Positions 36,379 through 48,132 of a stretch of 64,000 bases of DNA are shown one piece after another. Where the stretch lies: NCBI GenBank assembly GCA_002104905.1, contig MCFE01000200.1, forward strand, positions 1 to 64,000, in the 5' to 3' direction. The first letter of the stretch is position 1. Each line of letters opens with the position of its first letter. This DNA is from Basidiobolus meristosporus CBS 931.73 (lineage: Eukaryota; Basidiobolomycota; Basidiobolomycetes; Basidiobolales; Basidiobolaceae). The notes under the pieces were generated by a model. It ran no database searches. It was not told the origin of the DNA and was given only the letters and a program-made list of their open reading frames with translations. The position numbers and the translations under genes were made by a program.

Positions 36379-38331
36379 TTAAATCCACCACTCAATAAGT
36401 ATTTCTGCTGTAATACTTTGGTTCCATGACTTTGGCAGGAACCCAACAGCTCTATGCCACTGTTCATTCACTGGTTCCCACACATCCTGGTCTTCAGCCA
36501 GCACTGCAAGGTCTAGCTTCTCATCGGCCAGTTGTTGCAATATATCCTTGCAATATTCCAGTGCATTTTCTTGAGCACTGCGCTTGAAGAAGTGCTGCAA
36601 CCTCTTGGTGTGCCTATTAATGTTCCAAAACTCCACTGAAGGCATTGTGATAGTCTTTTGAGCTCTGGACATTGTAGCCTTGACTATCAGTGGGATCTCC
36701 ACTCTGTCAAAAATGGAGGCGGTGGAGGCTGTGGTATACAAATTGCCTTTTTCAGCAAACTCATATACCTTGCTAGAGTGTAACTCAACTGGCTGTGCTT
36801 CCAACTCTTGTGAAAACAGCTGTTTTCTTGTTGGTAATTCTTCTTGGCTATGATGGGATTCAGTCTGTTCCTGGCTTGCAGCCTTAATTGGCAAGAACTG
36901 CAGTTTCTTTTGCATGCCTCCCTGTCTCAGGCATGGGTAGACATTTTTCCTTTTACCTTTTCCATTATCACTGCCAGATCTTTCACAGCTACTTTGTCTG
37001 AGTGCTTCTTGTAATGAACTACGTTTTCTCCTGGATAAATTCTGATCTGACGCATTTGTTTTGGCCTGCTTGTCCCTTGCTGGCACTCTTTTGGCAACCT
37101 GACATTTCTTTTCCGCTTGTTTGAGCTCCCAACCATAGTTGTGACAGGCTCCTGTAAAAGCAGCTGGTTATTATCACTGCCAGGTTCTTCACTGCTACTG
37201 CAACTGGGTGCTTCTTGAGCGGTGCTATGCCTTTTCCTTGATAAATGCTGTGCTGGTGCATCCATGTCTGCCTGCTTGTCCCTAATCGGCACTCTTCCAG
37301 CTACCTGACATCTCTTTAACGCTTGTCTGAAGGTTTTGGCCCTGTTTGTAATGAGCCCTTAAGGAAGCCGCTGTTTTTAGCCATGGCACCCTTGTTCTTC
37401 TGCCTCTGATTGTTTCTGCTATTCTTAAGATACTCTCTTAGCATACCAATGCTGGCCCAAAATCTGTTTGCCTGTTTGAATCTAGGATTCTGCTCATAGA
37501 ACAAGCCAAGCACATTTTGCTTGGCCTTGAATTCCTGATGGTCCCATGGTATGTGGCCTTAAGGTGATGACATGCTAGACTTCTGATGGCCTCTTGTATA
37601 ATAGCCCACTCTTCATTATTGCACTCAACAGCTTCACAGATCTTCAATGTCTTTTGATTTATAGGCTTTGGTATAAACCCCACATTGTCTCCCTCCCACT
37701 CCATGATAGGTCTTTCTGTGGGCTTTATCTTTGGGCACTATTATTGTGCTTCAAAGACTGTACAGTGTTCTTCTGCTGTTACATTGGTAAATGGCTCAAT
37801 TCTTGTCTGTGACATTGAGCTACTTGAGTTCCTTCTTTGCAGCAAAGATACTGCTTTTGCTACCTGGGATATTGATTACTCTACACATATTATCTGCTCA
37901 TCACATTTATGGACTATTTCCAGATTTCTCTGGGCCATTGCATCTATCCTATCAGCCACTGCACCTAATTGCTTCATTGATGCTTTGGTATGAGCTGACA
38001 ACAAACTTGCTAATATGGGTGGTGGTGATGTTATCATGGCCACTTGCTGATTGGCAACTGAGGGTACTCTGTTTGCTACATTCTTGTCTGCCTGAGCATA
38101 ACGGTCAGCTTGTGGCTCTGCAGAGGTTCTCAATTGCCTACTTCACTGAGAGCCTGAGGAGTCAGCATTATTACCTTCAATAAGCACACTGTCCACAGGG
38201 CCTTTTTTGGATGTAGCCCTGCTTGTTGCACTGAATGTCAAAGCAATCTGTGGTCCAACAGTTCTTCTGTTGCCATCAGCAGTGGGGTTTGGTTGAGAAC
38301 CAGACAACTTTGCTTTATTTTTTGGCAGCAT
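36379..38331 (-). pseudogene. unrecognised partner gene of Tnp2 transposon (broken)
   Basis: Starts at ATG 38331 (MLPKNKAKLSGSQPNP) and runs leftward about 650 codons, now broken by several stops and frameshifts. I recognise no family. Visible parts: a basic low-complexity start; a helical block (VAMITSPPPILASLLSAHT, MKQLGAVADRIDAMAQRN) also present at 57616; a middle with GFIPKPINQKTLKI; two tandem copies of an RDKQA...LSRKR basic block about 206 bases apart (near 37086 and 37292); and a C-terminal domain (RHTKRLQHFFKRSA, AEDQDVWEPVNEQWHRA). Position and basic character suggest a DNA-binding accessory protein like TNPA of CACTA elements; this is inference. Confidence 0.6.
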
Positions 38332-38559
38332 GTATTTGGAAGTAAGTCAAACCAAAGGGGAAATAGTGTTACATATATGTGTGTATGTGGTGCCACAACT
38401 TAACTTATAATGCTTATTATGGCAGGTCATCATTGAATCTTACACTCATTTAGGTGTGATGTCTCAAATACAATACTGTCTTATGTTCACATGAGTATTG
38501 ACCAAAGAGTGATGTGACAGCATTACATTGTTGAAGGTCAAATTGTTTGCCCCATGGAC

Positions 38560-41090
38560 AAGACTACTTTGACTCAACACCGTAAGAGAAGAAGAAAAAG
38601 ACCATGCAGCTATTGTGGCAAGCCTTGCAGCCATGAAGCATGCAGACAGCATAAGAAATATCACAATGATCATGGCCAGTAATTTGCCACCCAAGTCATA
38701 TTTGACTGTTCATTGGTCACTACTGAACCAACATTATCTTGCCGGCCAGTTGATACTTCTATATCAGCACCTGGCTGTCTTAGTCACCTTGTGCAAACTG
38801 AGTCTGGTGAATTTGTGACACATTTAGGCTCACCTCAGCCTTCTGAATATGGCATGCAGAGTGATAGCTCTGGCAAAGAAGGTTCACTGATGGATCTTTA
38901 GCCTATCTCCCTTAACAACAGTACCATGTATGAGCCTGGCCAAATCCTTATATACATTGAGATAACACCCGTTGAAACAAGTGCCAAGGATACTTTATGG
39001 AGCCAAGTGAGCCCAGTAATCCATCTACTGGGGAATGATGTAATGTTGTGGCTAGAGAAGTGGTACATTTCCACTAATATTGGCAATGGGGGCTTTGAGG
39101 ATTTATTACTACTTCTTACCAAAATCATACCAGGATGAAACTTACTCTGTACATGGTACAAGTGGACAACCATCATGCGGCTGGCAACATATAACCCAGA
39201 GACTGTCCTGATTCCAGTATGTGTTAACAGTTGCATGGCATTCACATCCAAAAATGATACCATTGCAACATGTCCAAATTGTCAGGAATCCACCACCATT
39301 GAGGGAAAACATTGTTCACACTCCAGATATATTTTGGTAATACCCTATCTGAGGAAGCTGATGCAGTCCAACAAATATTGCAAAGCTATACAGTACCACA
39401 CTCAGTATCAATCAAGCACAAACATATCCAATATATTTGATGGCAAACATCACAAACAGATAAGAAGCAAGGGCTACTTTGAAGGCATGTATGACCATGC
39501 CTTTGCCTTAGCACATGATGGTTAATCATTAAACAAGTATTCTACCAGCAAATCCTGTTGGCCACTGATTCTCATCAATCTGAATCTGCTGCCCATCTTA
39601 CAGTATCAGAGCAATAATCTGATGGTAGTCTCACTGGTATCTGAGCCTAAATCACCGTCCAACCTGGATAGCTACCTGTATCCATTGCTGGATGAATTTT
39701 GTATGCTTTCCAGTGGGATAACAATAAATGGGGAGTCACATAAAAGCACATATTATTATCTTCATTGGAGATACCCCAGTCATCAGCAAGATGGCAGGTT
39801 TTTTTGGGCACAATGGAGGGTATTGCTGTCAAATGTGCAAGATCCAGGGGATTTACTCCATAACTCACACACATTATTATTACTCAAACACCAGCACTAA
39901 GAACATCATCTTTCCACAGAGAGAACATACAGAGTAAGCATGCAATTGCAGCAAAGTTGGCAACCTATAAGCCATTGGCCAGAATATGGAATCAATTGGA
40001 AACCAGAGATACTTAAGATAGATGGTATCTGTTGGAGCAAAAGCTTTCCACTGGGAGCAATGCATTTGCTTTTGAACACTATCCCTATACTGATGACCAA
40101 GTTGTACATAGGGTATTTCAATCTAAATGCATCCTTCAAGATACCGGAGAAATTTAAAAGAATTGGCAAGATATTACAGAGTATCTGCTACCCTGAGTAC
40201 TTCTCACAGGCTCTGTTTAATATTCATACACATATGCAGCAATACAATTGCAAAGACTGAATGAACTGGATATGTACTTATTTAAGTGATGTTCTGAAGC
40301 CATTCCTACCAAGAGTACATTGGAAGCATTGTGAGTCATATATGGGCATTGTAGGAATATTTATCCAGAAGCAGATCACCAATGCCAACTTGACACATTT
40401 ACAGCTGTTGTGTGATACGTTTGTGAAGGGATTTGAGCGGCTATACTACAAACATAAAGCTCAATATGCAGATCTCTGCCACCACTGTATCTGTTCTCTA
40501 CTCCAACTTGCATGGTGTGTGGAGAATATTGGGCCTTGCTTCACCTTTTGAGAGTTTTCTATGGAGCAGATGTGTGGGGAGATAGGAAGACAAGTCAAGT
40601 TGCAAGTACTACCATATCACAATCTCATCAAGAATATTACCTTCAAGTCCAACATGGATGTGATGAGTTGGCACATGGAGGACAGCCAGAAAGAGTTGGA
40701 AAATTCTGAGGACAAATGTGCACATGGAGACACCTATGCATATGGTATTAAGAAGCTAAGCAGCCCCAATGCATGGGTAATCAGTTAAGTAATGAAAAGT
40801 TGGGTTGGGTGCAACAAGCAACTAGTTTATATCAGGAAAACTCTACCAAGATATGCCAGATTTCTCATGGTCACAAGCCAACTTCTACACCATTCAATAT
40901 GGAATTCACACAAAAAAAAGTCAGAATGCACCTATAAGGGAGACTAGAATCCAGCAGGGAGAAGGAATATATTGGCTAAATACCAAGAAGTTCTTTGCGG
41001 ATATTCAGGAGGTGTTCATGGCAGAAGTGGCAACAACAAAGCATATGTTTGCAAGATATATATGTCATTAGCAGTACAAGTAATATGGCA
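38560..41090 (+). pseudogene. Tnp2-family transposase, copy B (broken)
   Basis: Begins with a Lys/Arg run and a cysteine-histidine motif (CSYCGKPCSHEACRQH at about 38,610), likely a zinc-binding DNA-contact domain. Later blocks: KHCSHSRYI, KYCKAIQYHTQYQS, then YLYPLLDEFCMLSSG, then HIKAHIIIFIGDTPVISKM and FFGHNGGYCCQMCKIQG, the Tnp2 core with its Cys-x2-Cys. The C-terminal part includes CVENIGPCFTF and FADIQEVFMAEVATTKH. Stops and shifts split it into about six frames. In CACTA elements this enzyme cuts the ends and leaves 3-bp duplications. Confidence 0.75.
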
Positions 41091-42350
41091 ACTTTGCAAG
41101 TATCACACTAAAAAGCAGTAAAGTTGAGGTAATAGAAGTATGTCAATTGCAGCAGGTGTGCAGGTTTGTAGAGGTTAGTAGGCAGGAGGCCATAGTTTTT
41201 TTTGATTTGAGCTATATGTGGAATACCCAAGGTAGTAGTGGATAAGCAAATAAAGAGGGGTGATTCTACAGTGGAATATATGATTGCACAAGGGGAGGTA
41301 GAAAAAGGAAATACCATTAGGTAAGTTGGTATGGTAGCATTATACAGAACCAGCAGTAGGCTGTCATACAGCCAATATAATGCCATCAGAGTCCTACTGT
41401 GAGGCCATCAAAATACTGTCAAGTTTCTGCCATATAAGGCAATTGGATGTCCTGGCCAACTGGATCCATGTATAAGAAAAATAGAGTGCTGAAAGACTGC
41501 AGCAATACTATGTAAATATCACCACAGCACCAATAAAATATTGTCAAGTTTTATCCCTTTATTTGGTTGTAAAATTAGTGAAACACCATTATGATCCCTT
41601 CATAAGATTGTTAGGAGGGTCACTAACTCCAGGCTGCTGTTATTATAATGGTCTCTAAAAGGGATCTTGATGACTGATTCAGATTGGATCCTCCCACAGG
41701 ACCAAATTATTTTTCATAGGGTCTCCTGGTAGGAACATGACAATTTTGGTATTGGTCTTTGGAAAATAGTATATGTGTGAATAATGGAGTATATTCCCTG
41801 GATCTTGGTCACTTGACTGCAATACTGTCAATTATGACCAGATAGGCCAGCTCTCTTGCCAATGGTGGAGTATCTTCAATGTTGATAACAATATGTGCTT
41901 AGACATAATGGCCATTCACTATTATCTGGCTGGATAGCATACAAAACTAATTCAGCAATGGATACATGTACCTATTCTGGTTGAACAGCAACCTAGGCTC
42001 AGATATCAATAAGGCTATCCTCAGATGTCTGTGCTGATACCTTAATTTTGGTGGCAGAGTTAGGTTTATGAGAATCAGTGGTCAGTAGAACTTACTTGCA
42101 GAGTAGTTGCTCAATGATAAACCATCAGGTACTGAGGTAAGAGCATGTTCATACATATCTTTAAAATAGTCCTTGCTTGTTAGTTGCTTGTAATGGTTGC
42201 CACTAAATATATTGGTAATGTTTGCATTGGATTAATGCTAAGTTTAATACTTTATAGTGTCACAGTATTTGTTGGACTGTATGAGCTTCTTTAGATGTGG
42301 TACTACTGAAATATATCCCAAGTGTGAACAATGTTTTCTTTTCATAGTGG

Positions 42351-42871
42351 TGTGATGCATAGATGCAAGACAAGAGTGTGGAGATAGGCAAGGCAGGACC
42401 AGGAAAGGACTTAGGTATGAGTCAACAAGGCACAGCAGATTCTAAGGCCAGGCTGTTTATTCAAGACCTGTGTTTATAAGACAGAAGAATACATAGGTGG
42501 GATATGGCATGTTTACCTTTTGGCAATATGGATACCAAGAGCTACTACCTAATAATGATAGAGCCCTGGGGTAAACACAGCAAGTGTGTCAAAATAGAAA
42601 TACACTAAAGAACAGACTTAGTAATCACATGACAATATGCAAAGAGTGAGCTTATCCAGTAACTAGGCATATGACATGTAATCCCTATACATGGAATGGA
42701 GCTACATAATCCAATGGGAAGCTTTGATCCAATGGTCTATTGTGTAATGTTGTCTTAAAGTTTTCAGCAAGTTGCTACAATGCCAAAGAGTGTTCTGGAA
42801 GAAACTGGGATGTCTTCAACAACATGGTGTGGGTGGGTCATCAAAGATTTGGGATGCATGTGACCATGACA
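42351..42871 (-). repeat. 531-bp LTR-family (R5) copy 1
   Basis: Diverged copy of the element at 43651-44181, same orientation (shared GGACCAGGAAAGGACTTAGG, TGTTTATTCAAGACCTGTG, GAGTACATA-type and CATGACA end). No clear target duplication. About 780 bases of unrecognised sequence separate it from the next copy, too short for a retrotransposon body but possible for a non-autonomous element. Confidence 0.65.
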
Positions 42872-43589
42872 CTAATAACCTCCTACACAGGGTTTTCCTC
42901 AGGCTTTTAGGTTTAGCTTGTTGGGTTATGTCTGATGGAATAATATATCTGGATTGTGCAGTTAGTGAAGTATGTTACTGGTTCTCAGGTTTGATCATTT
43001 GGGCTATAATTAACTCAGTGTACTAGGCAGTGTATTTGGGATTGGATGTACTTTGAATTCAGTACTTGCTGGACTTCAAGCTCTTATGTTTGTCTACATG
43101 GATAGCTGGGGGATTGGCTGGGTGTTAATTGGGTAGAGTGCTTTTATTGAGTGGTTCTAGCAGGGATACATCTGTTGTGTCATAAATCTTTTTACTTGGT
43201 GGTAACTGTAGTTGGTATACAAGTGGGTGAGTTTCTTCTTGATCATAAGGGACCTAAGTACTTGTAGTCCAATTTGTCACAAGGGTGGCTTTTAGTAATG
43301 TTCTTTTATAAAAGCCATGCTGAATCTCCTTAATTATGCACATGCTTAGGCTGCTGCTGTTTGTCTGCTAACTTCTTGCACCCCTCATGGGCTAGGTATA
43401 ATTCTTTCTTGAGTGTTTCTTGAGCTTACATAATTGTTGATGCATGTTCAGTGGCTGGGGGTCTCCTTGGGTGTGTTGGAAGCAGAATACCAAATTGTGA
43501 ATGGAAAGCATAGTTTGCATAGAATGGGATGCGGTTAGTTGTACTATAAACATGAGTTGATGTAGGAAAATTCTGCAAGTGGTTAATAT
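42872..43589. other. unrecognised spacer between R5 copies
   Basis: AT-rich, CpG-poor. The only frame of note (42772-43026) encodes a hydrophobic peptide that starts in the neighbouring repeat; I do not take it for a gene. Confidence 0.4.
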
Positions 43590-43650
43590 TGTAGTATAAG
43601 CTTGTAATTGCACCTAAATATCCAACTATCTTGGTCCCTTACATCATTAC

Positions 43651-44181
43651 TGTTATGAATAGACACAATGCAGGCAAGTAGGGCCAGGTAAGGCAGGACC
43701 AGGAAAGGACTTAGGTGTGGATCAACAAGGCAAGGCAGATTTCCAAGGCAAGGCTGTTTATTCAAGACCTGTGTTTATCAGACTGAGGAGTACATAAGGG
43801 GGGGGGATAGGACTGTATATACTTTTTGGCAATATGAATGCCAAGAGATATTTGCTAATACTGATGGGGTTCTGGGGTGAGGCACAGTAAGTGTGCCAAG
43901 ATAGAATATACTAAAGAACAGGCTGGAATATCACATGGAGATATGTCAGGGGTCAGCTAATCAAGTGACTAGGTCATGTGACATGTAGTTACCATAAATA
44001 GCATGGGACTACATAGACTCTTATGGGAAGCTTCCATAAAATTTTCTGTTGTGTAACATTGATTTGAAGCTTTCAAGAAGTTGCTAGAATGTAGTAGAAC
44101 TTTCTAGAAGGAACTGAGATTTCTTCACTGACTTGATTTGGCTAGATAATCAGAGACCAGGGATGTCATGTGATCATGACA
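43651..44181 (-). repeat. R5 solo LTR with exact target duplication ATTAC
   Basis: 531 bases with ends TGTTATGA...TCATGACA. ATTAC stands directly before (43646-43650) and after (44182-44186). Removing the element joins a Copia-1 LTR: the sequence on both sides aligns without a gap to the solo LTR at 31849-32200, whose matching region contains one ATTAC. Confidence 0.9.
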
Positions 44182-44385
44182 ATTACCCAAATATGTTAGA
44201 AAATATCACCAAATACCTTGTTGGGATTTACTTTCATTAAATATCAGGTACCCACAACATGAAAATACTCAAGTTATCCAAATAGCACTAAAGTCTGCAT
44301 ACATGTTCTTTGGAGCTTCCTAAACATACATGATGTGTATGCTTTGTAACCACTTCTAATATCTCTGAAATTCTTATAGCAGATT

Positions 44386-44772
44386 ATGAGCTCAAAGTTG
44401 TCACTCTCAGCATTGTCTACTACTTCTATCACTGGAACTTCTTGCTCTGCTGAGAAGTTGGATGGATCTAACTACCAAGTCTGGAAGGTGAAGATGAAGA
44501 TGCCACTACAGGAAAGAGGCCTTTGGATAGCTGTTATGGGCAAAGAATGCCCTCCTACAAATGTGGGAGAGGAAGCTTTAAAGTGTCACAAGAAAGATCA
44601 AAGTGTCTGTAATTGCACTTGCCTGAGTGTTTTGGACAAATTGCTAATACAATTATCAAGACCAAAAGCCGCAAGGAATACCTGGAGGGCATTAGAAGAC
44701 ATCTACCAGTCATTTTTAGTGGCAAAGAAGATGATCTTTGACCAAAACTCTTTGAAACAAAGTTGTTGCTAG
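44386..44772 (+). pseudogene. Copia-1 gag
   Basis: 128 codons from ATG just after the LTR end. The gag pattern of Copia elements (UBN2/DUF4219 type) is clear: EKLDGSNYQVWKVKMKMPLQ, then a helical stretch with PKAARNTWRALEDIYQS. The frame stops before the zinc knuckle, so it is truncated. Confidence 0.75.
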
Positions 44773-45289
44773 GAAAAAAGATGAACAGTACTATTAATAG
44801 AATTACCCTGCCAGTTGACAAGATGAAATAGCTCCAATAGCCTCCAATAGCCTAGAGAGTCTAGAAGAGACTGGATTCCCCTAATCTAGGGAGTTCAACA
44901 TGGCTCATCTAGCTCAGTTGTTACATAGAGATGAAGTTCTCCATAGACAGAAGTGCCCAGATCTACAACAGCATAGACTTTTCTTTACTGCAATGGAGCA
45001 ATCTCATGGATCTCAAGAAGGGAACTAACCATAGCACTTTCCACCCCAGAAACAGATTATATGGCAGCCTGTGAAGCTGTAAACATTGCAATGAGAACAG
45101 CTTTTTAATGACATAGACTTAAGCCAAAGAATGCTCACTACTTTAATTCTGGATGATCAAAGATGTATAAAAACAGGTAGAAATTCAGCTTTTCACACTA
45201 GAACTAAGCACACAGGTATTACACATCATTTCATACATAAAGCTATAGAAATAGCTAAGTTTACTGCCTTACAGATAAAGTGACTCCAG

Positions 45290-45740
45290 GAGTTTTAGAC
45301 TTGTTCCATTATACTGTGCCAGGGCATACAGCATGTTCTGCAGTTGCAAAGAATATTCAGGTGTAAACTGTAGCTACCAGTAGGCAGGATTGCTCTTGGA
45401 CAGTTTTCCACTGTGTGGGCCAATTTTGTACATTATGACACAATCTGACACAATGAGGTTGGCACAAACTAGCATGCTAGCTTGTAATGTTTGCATCACA
45501 TGTGCAATTGAATACCACTACTATGGTAGGTAAAATCCGGTATTTGGATATGCTTCTTTGATGCAAATGGAAGTAAATATGTATCACATTATAAACTACA
45601 CTGATACTTATCATTTTGACTACCATCACCCTAACAGAGCCGAATATTAGCAATTGATTGGTCTAAATTCATCTGGAAGCTGTGAGCCCCCAATTAGTTC
45701 ATTGAGCAATAAATGGAAGAAAGACTACAGAAATGTAGCC
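45290..45740 (+). repeat. dispersed repeat family R6, copy 1
   Basis: About 430 bases that recur at 57290-57590 and 57790-58200: shared GTAGGCAGGATTG, AGCTTGTAATGTTTGCATCA, TGTGCAATTGAATACCA and a TTTGATGTAAATGGAA end. It starts with TAGACTTGTTCC like the long palindrome at 48133, so the two may be related non-autonomous DNA elements. Confidence 0.65.
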
Positions 45741-45899
45741 AAGTGGGGGTCCCTCTTGCCCAAATAGGTAAGCTGTCTAATATCTGGCCAAAGGAAAGTA
45801 ATCAACTTACTACTATAATGCTATCTTTACTAATTCTGTATTACCAAACATCTAGTATACTAATACAGTTATACCTTATTACTTAGAAAGGGTAACAAG

Positions 45900-46440
45900 C
45901 GCCAAATGGCTGACCCCCCTAGCTTGCCCCAGACAAATAAACAACAGTGTGGCTTTGCGGGATTATATTGTTTTATAGGAGCCCCTCCCCCTCCATGTGC
46001 CCCTTTCCCCCCCTGGTGACCACTTAAAGGGGAAGAGGGGAGGATGGGGGGCCCCTATGGAGACACTCTTACCAGGGGGGGTAAGATCAGGAGGCAGGGG
46101 TTAGGAGGCTGCCTGCCACTGGTATAGGCAAGGTTTGGGCCCATACCCTCTCATCACCCCCCATCCTTCAGATAGGGGGGAAGAGTTTAGTAGATTAGCC
46201 CCCCTGATGGGGGTACACTTTATTGTTTCCCCCAGCTTTGCATTTTCTGCCTCCAAAAGGGGGGGGGAGCTCCCCCTGACAGGGGGGTTCTTCCATTATT
46301 GCTAGTGATTTGGTACCCAGGATTGGGGTGCAATCAGCAAATGGGGGCAGGGGGCACCCCATTTGGGGCCCCCCTCCACAGGCTCTCCGCCCCACACCAA
46401 GGCCCCCCATCCAGAAGGGGCCCCTGCTCAGCTAGTTAAG
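45900..46440. other. G/C-run island
   Basis: A 540-bp GC-rich insert in AT-rich sequence, packed with runs of 4-9 G or C on both strands (for example near 46074, 46258 and 46282) but with hardly any CG. A 71-codon minus-strand frame (46195-46410) is a by-product of the runs. Many segments fit the G-quadruplex pattern. No gene or known element recognised. Confidence 0.7.
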
Positions 46441-47059
46441 TTAAATGATACAATGATTAAGCCTTTTAACCTAATTGGTGAGGTGTAGGAGTCTCTAAAG
46501 GGATCTTTAGACCCAAATGGGTATCTAAAGGGTGTGCTAAGAGAAAAGGTGTTACTTAGACAGGACCTTTTCAACAGAAAAGTAGTGGTTTTCTTATAGA
46601 GCTTATATTGAATTCTTATGAGCTTTGCTGTCTCTTTACTGATGCAATAGCAATCCAAGTCAGAATACTCAACAGTGCAAGTGACACAGGGGAAGTCATA
46701 TAGCCTTTAAGCTTATGACTGTTGTGTGGAGATCCTGGAAACAGAGGGTGAGGTTACAGTGACACCCACTGCCAGATTTGTTCATTCCCTTATTTTTACT
46801 TCCTTGTTTTTGGCTACCCTTGTTTAGTTTTATCCCATTTTGTCTCATTTTATCAATACTATTCCATAAGCCAGCTGACTATCACACCTGCTTGTCTAAT
46901 TTATCTCTTGCTTTATGTAAGATTATTAGAAGTAAGTGCCTCCACATTAGGCAAGTATCTGTGCCAGTACCTGTGACACATGACCAATCTGTGTTACTAT
47001 CCCTACCATATCATTCCATATACTGTATCCCCATATTACACTGGATTCAGAATACTGAC

Positions 47060-47390
47060 TAGTTGAATGTGTTGAGCCTCTTGGAACCTTCCAGCATACA
47101 CTTTGAGCATTCTTAGGGTATTCTGCTGTGATTAAGATTTCTATTGACCTCCAGAACCTTCTGGAACACCATGAGTTGTATTTGATTTGCCAATGAGAAA
47201 GGTATATAAGGGAGGCAATTCCTCAATAATAAATCATGGTCCATTTTATCAGTTTAGCAACTTGTTGACCAGTGTGATCAGTGCCACCTTTTGCTACCTG
47301 AACTTCCAGACCTTGACCACAGGACACCTCTGGAAATTGTGCTGACAGCCAACTGACCTTGGAGGCCCTACTTGTAAGGATCCTCAGAGT
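47060..47390 (+). repeat. LTR-like segment with TATA and poly(A) motifs
   Basis: TATATAAGGGAGG near 47200 is followed within 30 bases by CAATAATAAA, the same arrangement as in the Gypsy LTR at 51728 (TATATAAGGAGCC...AATAAA). A start near TGTTGAGCC (about 47069) is possible. Ends and target duplication were not established. Confidence 0.35.
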
Positions 47391-48132
47391 TGGTATCTTT
47401 GATTTTATTTGATTCTTTCCTACGTTTGTTATTGTACAGGAACAGATACTTCTCTGTCTTTACAAATATGGACTACAGCTGCATTCTTATCAAGTCCCTG
47501 CTTGTGGAGTTTACAGTTGTTTAGACTCTGGAAGCTTTAGTATATTGTCATTGCAAAGGATGCTGAACCCAGCACATACTTTGGTTAAGACACCAACTAA
47601 GTTGGGGATTGTAGCTCAGTAGTTTTCCCTTGACAAGCTTATGCCTGTGTTCATGTTCACCACAGAGTAGAGACAGAGTCCAGGTATTCCTAGCAGGCTT
47701 TTGTAGGAGGTTATTGCACCTGGTGAGCACCCCACACATAAGACACTTGAGAAGTGTTGGATATATCTCTCCCTTGAACCTATGCACCACCACAGTATGA
47801 CCAAGCTCTAGCACTGCACTCACCAACCAGGAGGCAAAATACTAACTGCAAGTACAAAAGTAGCCAAGATGTTAGTCAATACAGAAGTAGTTTGGGTATG
47901 TTAAGTAAACCAATACCAAATGCTTCAGTAGTAGTCCCTATGTGAAAAAAACTACAAAATGATGCTATTGCATTGAACTGCTATCATTTGTCATGATCAA
48001 AACAATGCATTTTCTTATGATCCAAGTCAAGTTCTGCAAACCAGTGATCTCTAAGCTTTAACAGAAGTATTGTCAAGGTTGTCTTGCATTTGAAACAGAA
48101 CTGTAGTAATGGAAGGTATTCAATTACTACAA

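Larger units (their letters stand above)
36058..41725 (+). mobile_element. Tnp2 (CACTA-like) transposon, copy B, two-gene element
   Basis: The fullest copy, 5.7 kb. It holds a leftward gene (36379-38331) and a rightward transposase (about 38560-41090) that diverge from a short shared upstream region near 38,330-38,560. Subterminal blocks match copy A on both sides. The right end reads TTTTTCATAGGG, the complement of the CACTATGAAAAA left end of copy A; its own left terminus is truncated. Confidence 0.75.
43590..45250 (+). mobile_element. Copia-1 retrotransposon, internally deleted, with nested solo LTR
   Basis: The 5' LTR starts TGTAGTATAAG at 43590 and is split by an R5 solo LTR (43651-44181). 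It resumes at 44187 and ends CTTATAGCA at 44381. Gag follows (44386-44772), then after a large internal deletion a Copia RNase H end in broken frames (ILDDQRCIKT, FHTRTKHTGITHHFIHKA at about 45150-45245). No integrase or reverse transcriptase remains. Confidence 0.75.

Noticed and set aside
42346-43650. Two R5 copies read as the paired LTRs of one short retrotransposon
   Set aside because: The right copy has its own exact ATTAC duplication and lies inside a Copia-1 LTR, so it is an independent solo insertion.
47605-47660. tRNA-like GGGGATTGTAGCTCAGTAG
   Set aside because: The start looks like a tRNA acceptor and A box, but no anticodon stem, B box or closing acceptor strand follows at the right distance.
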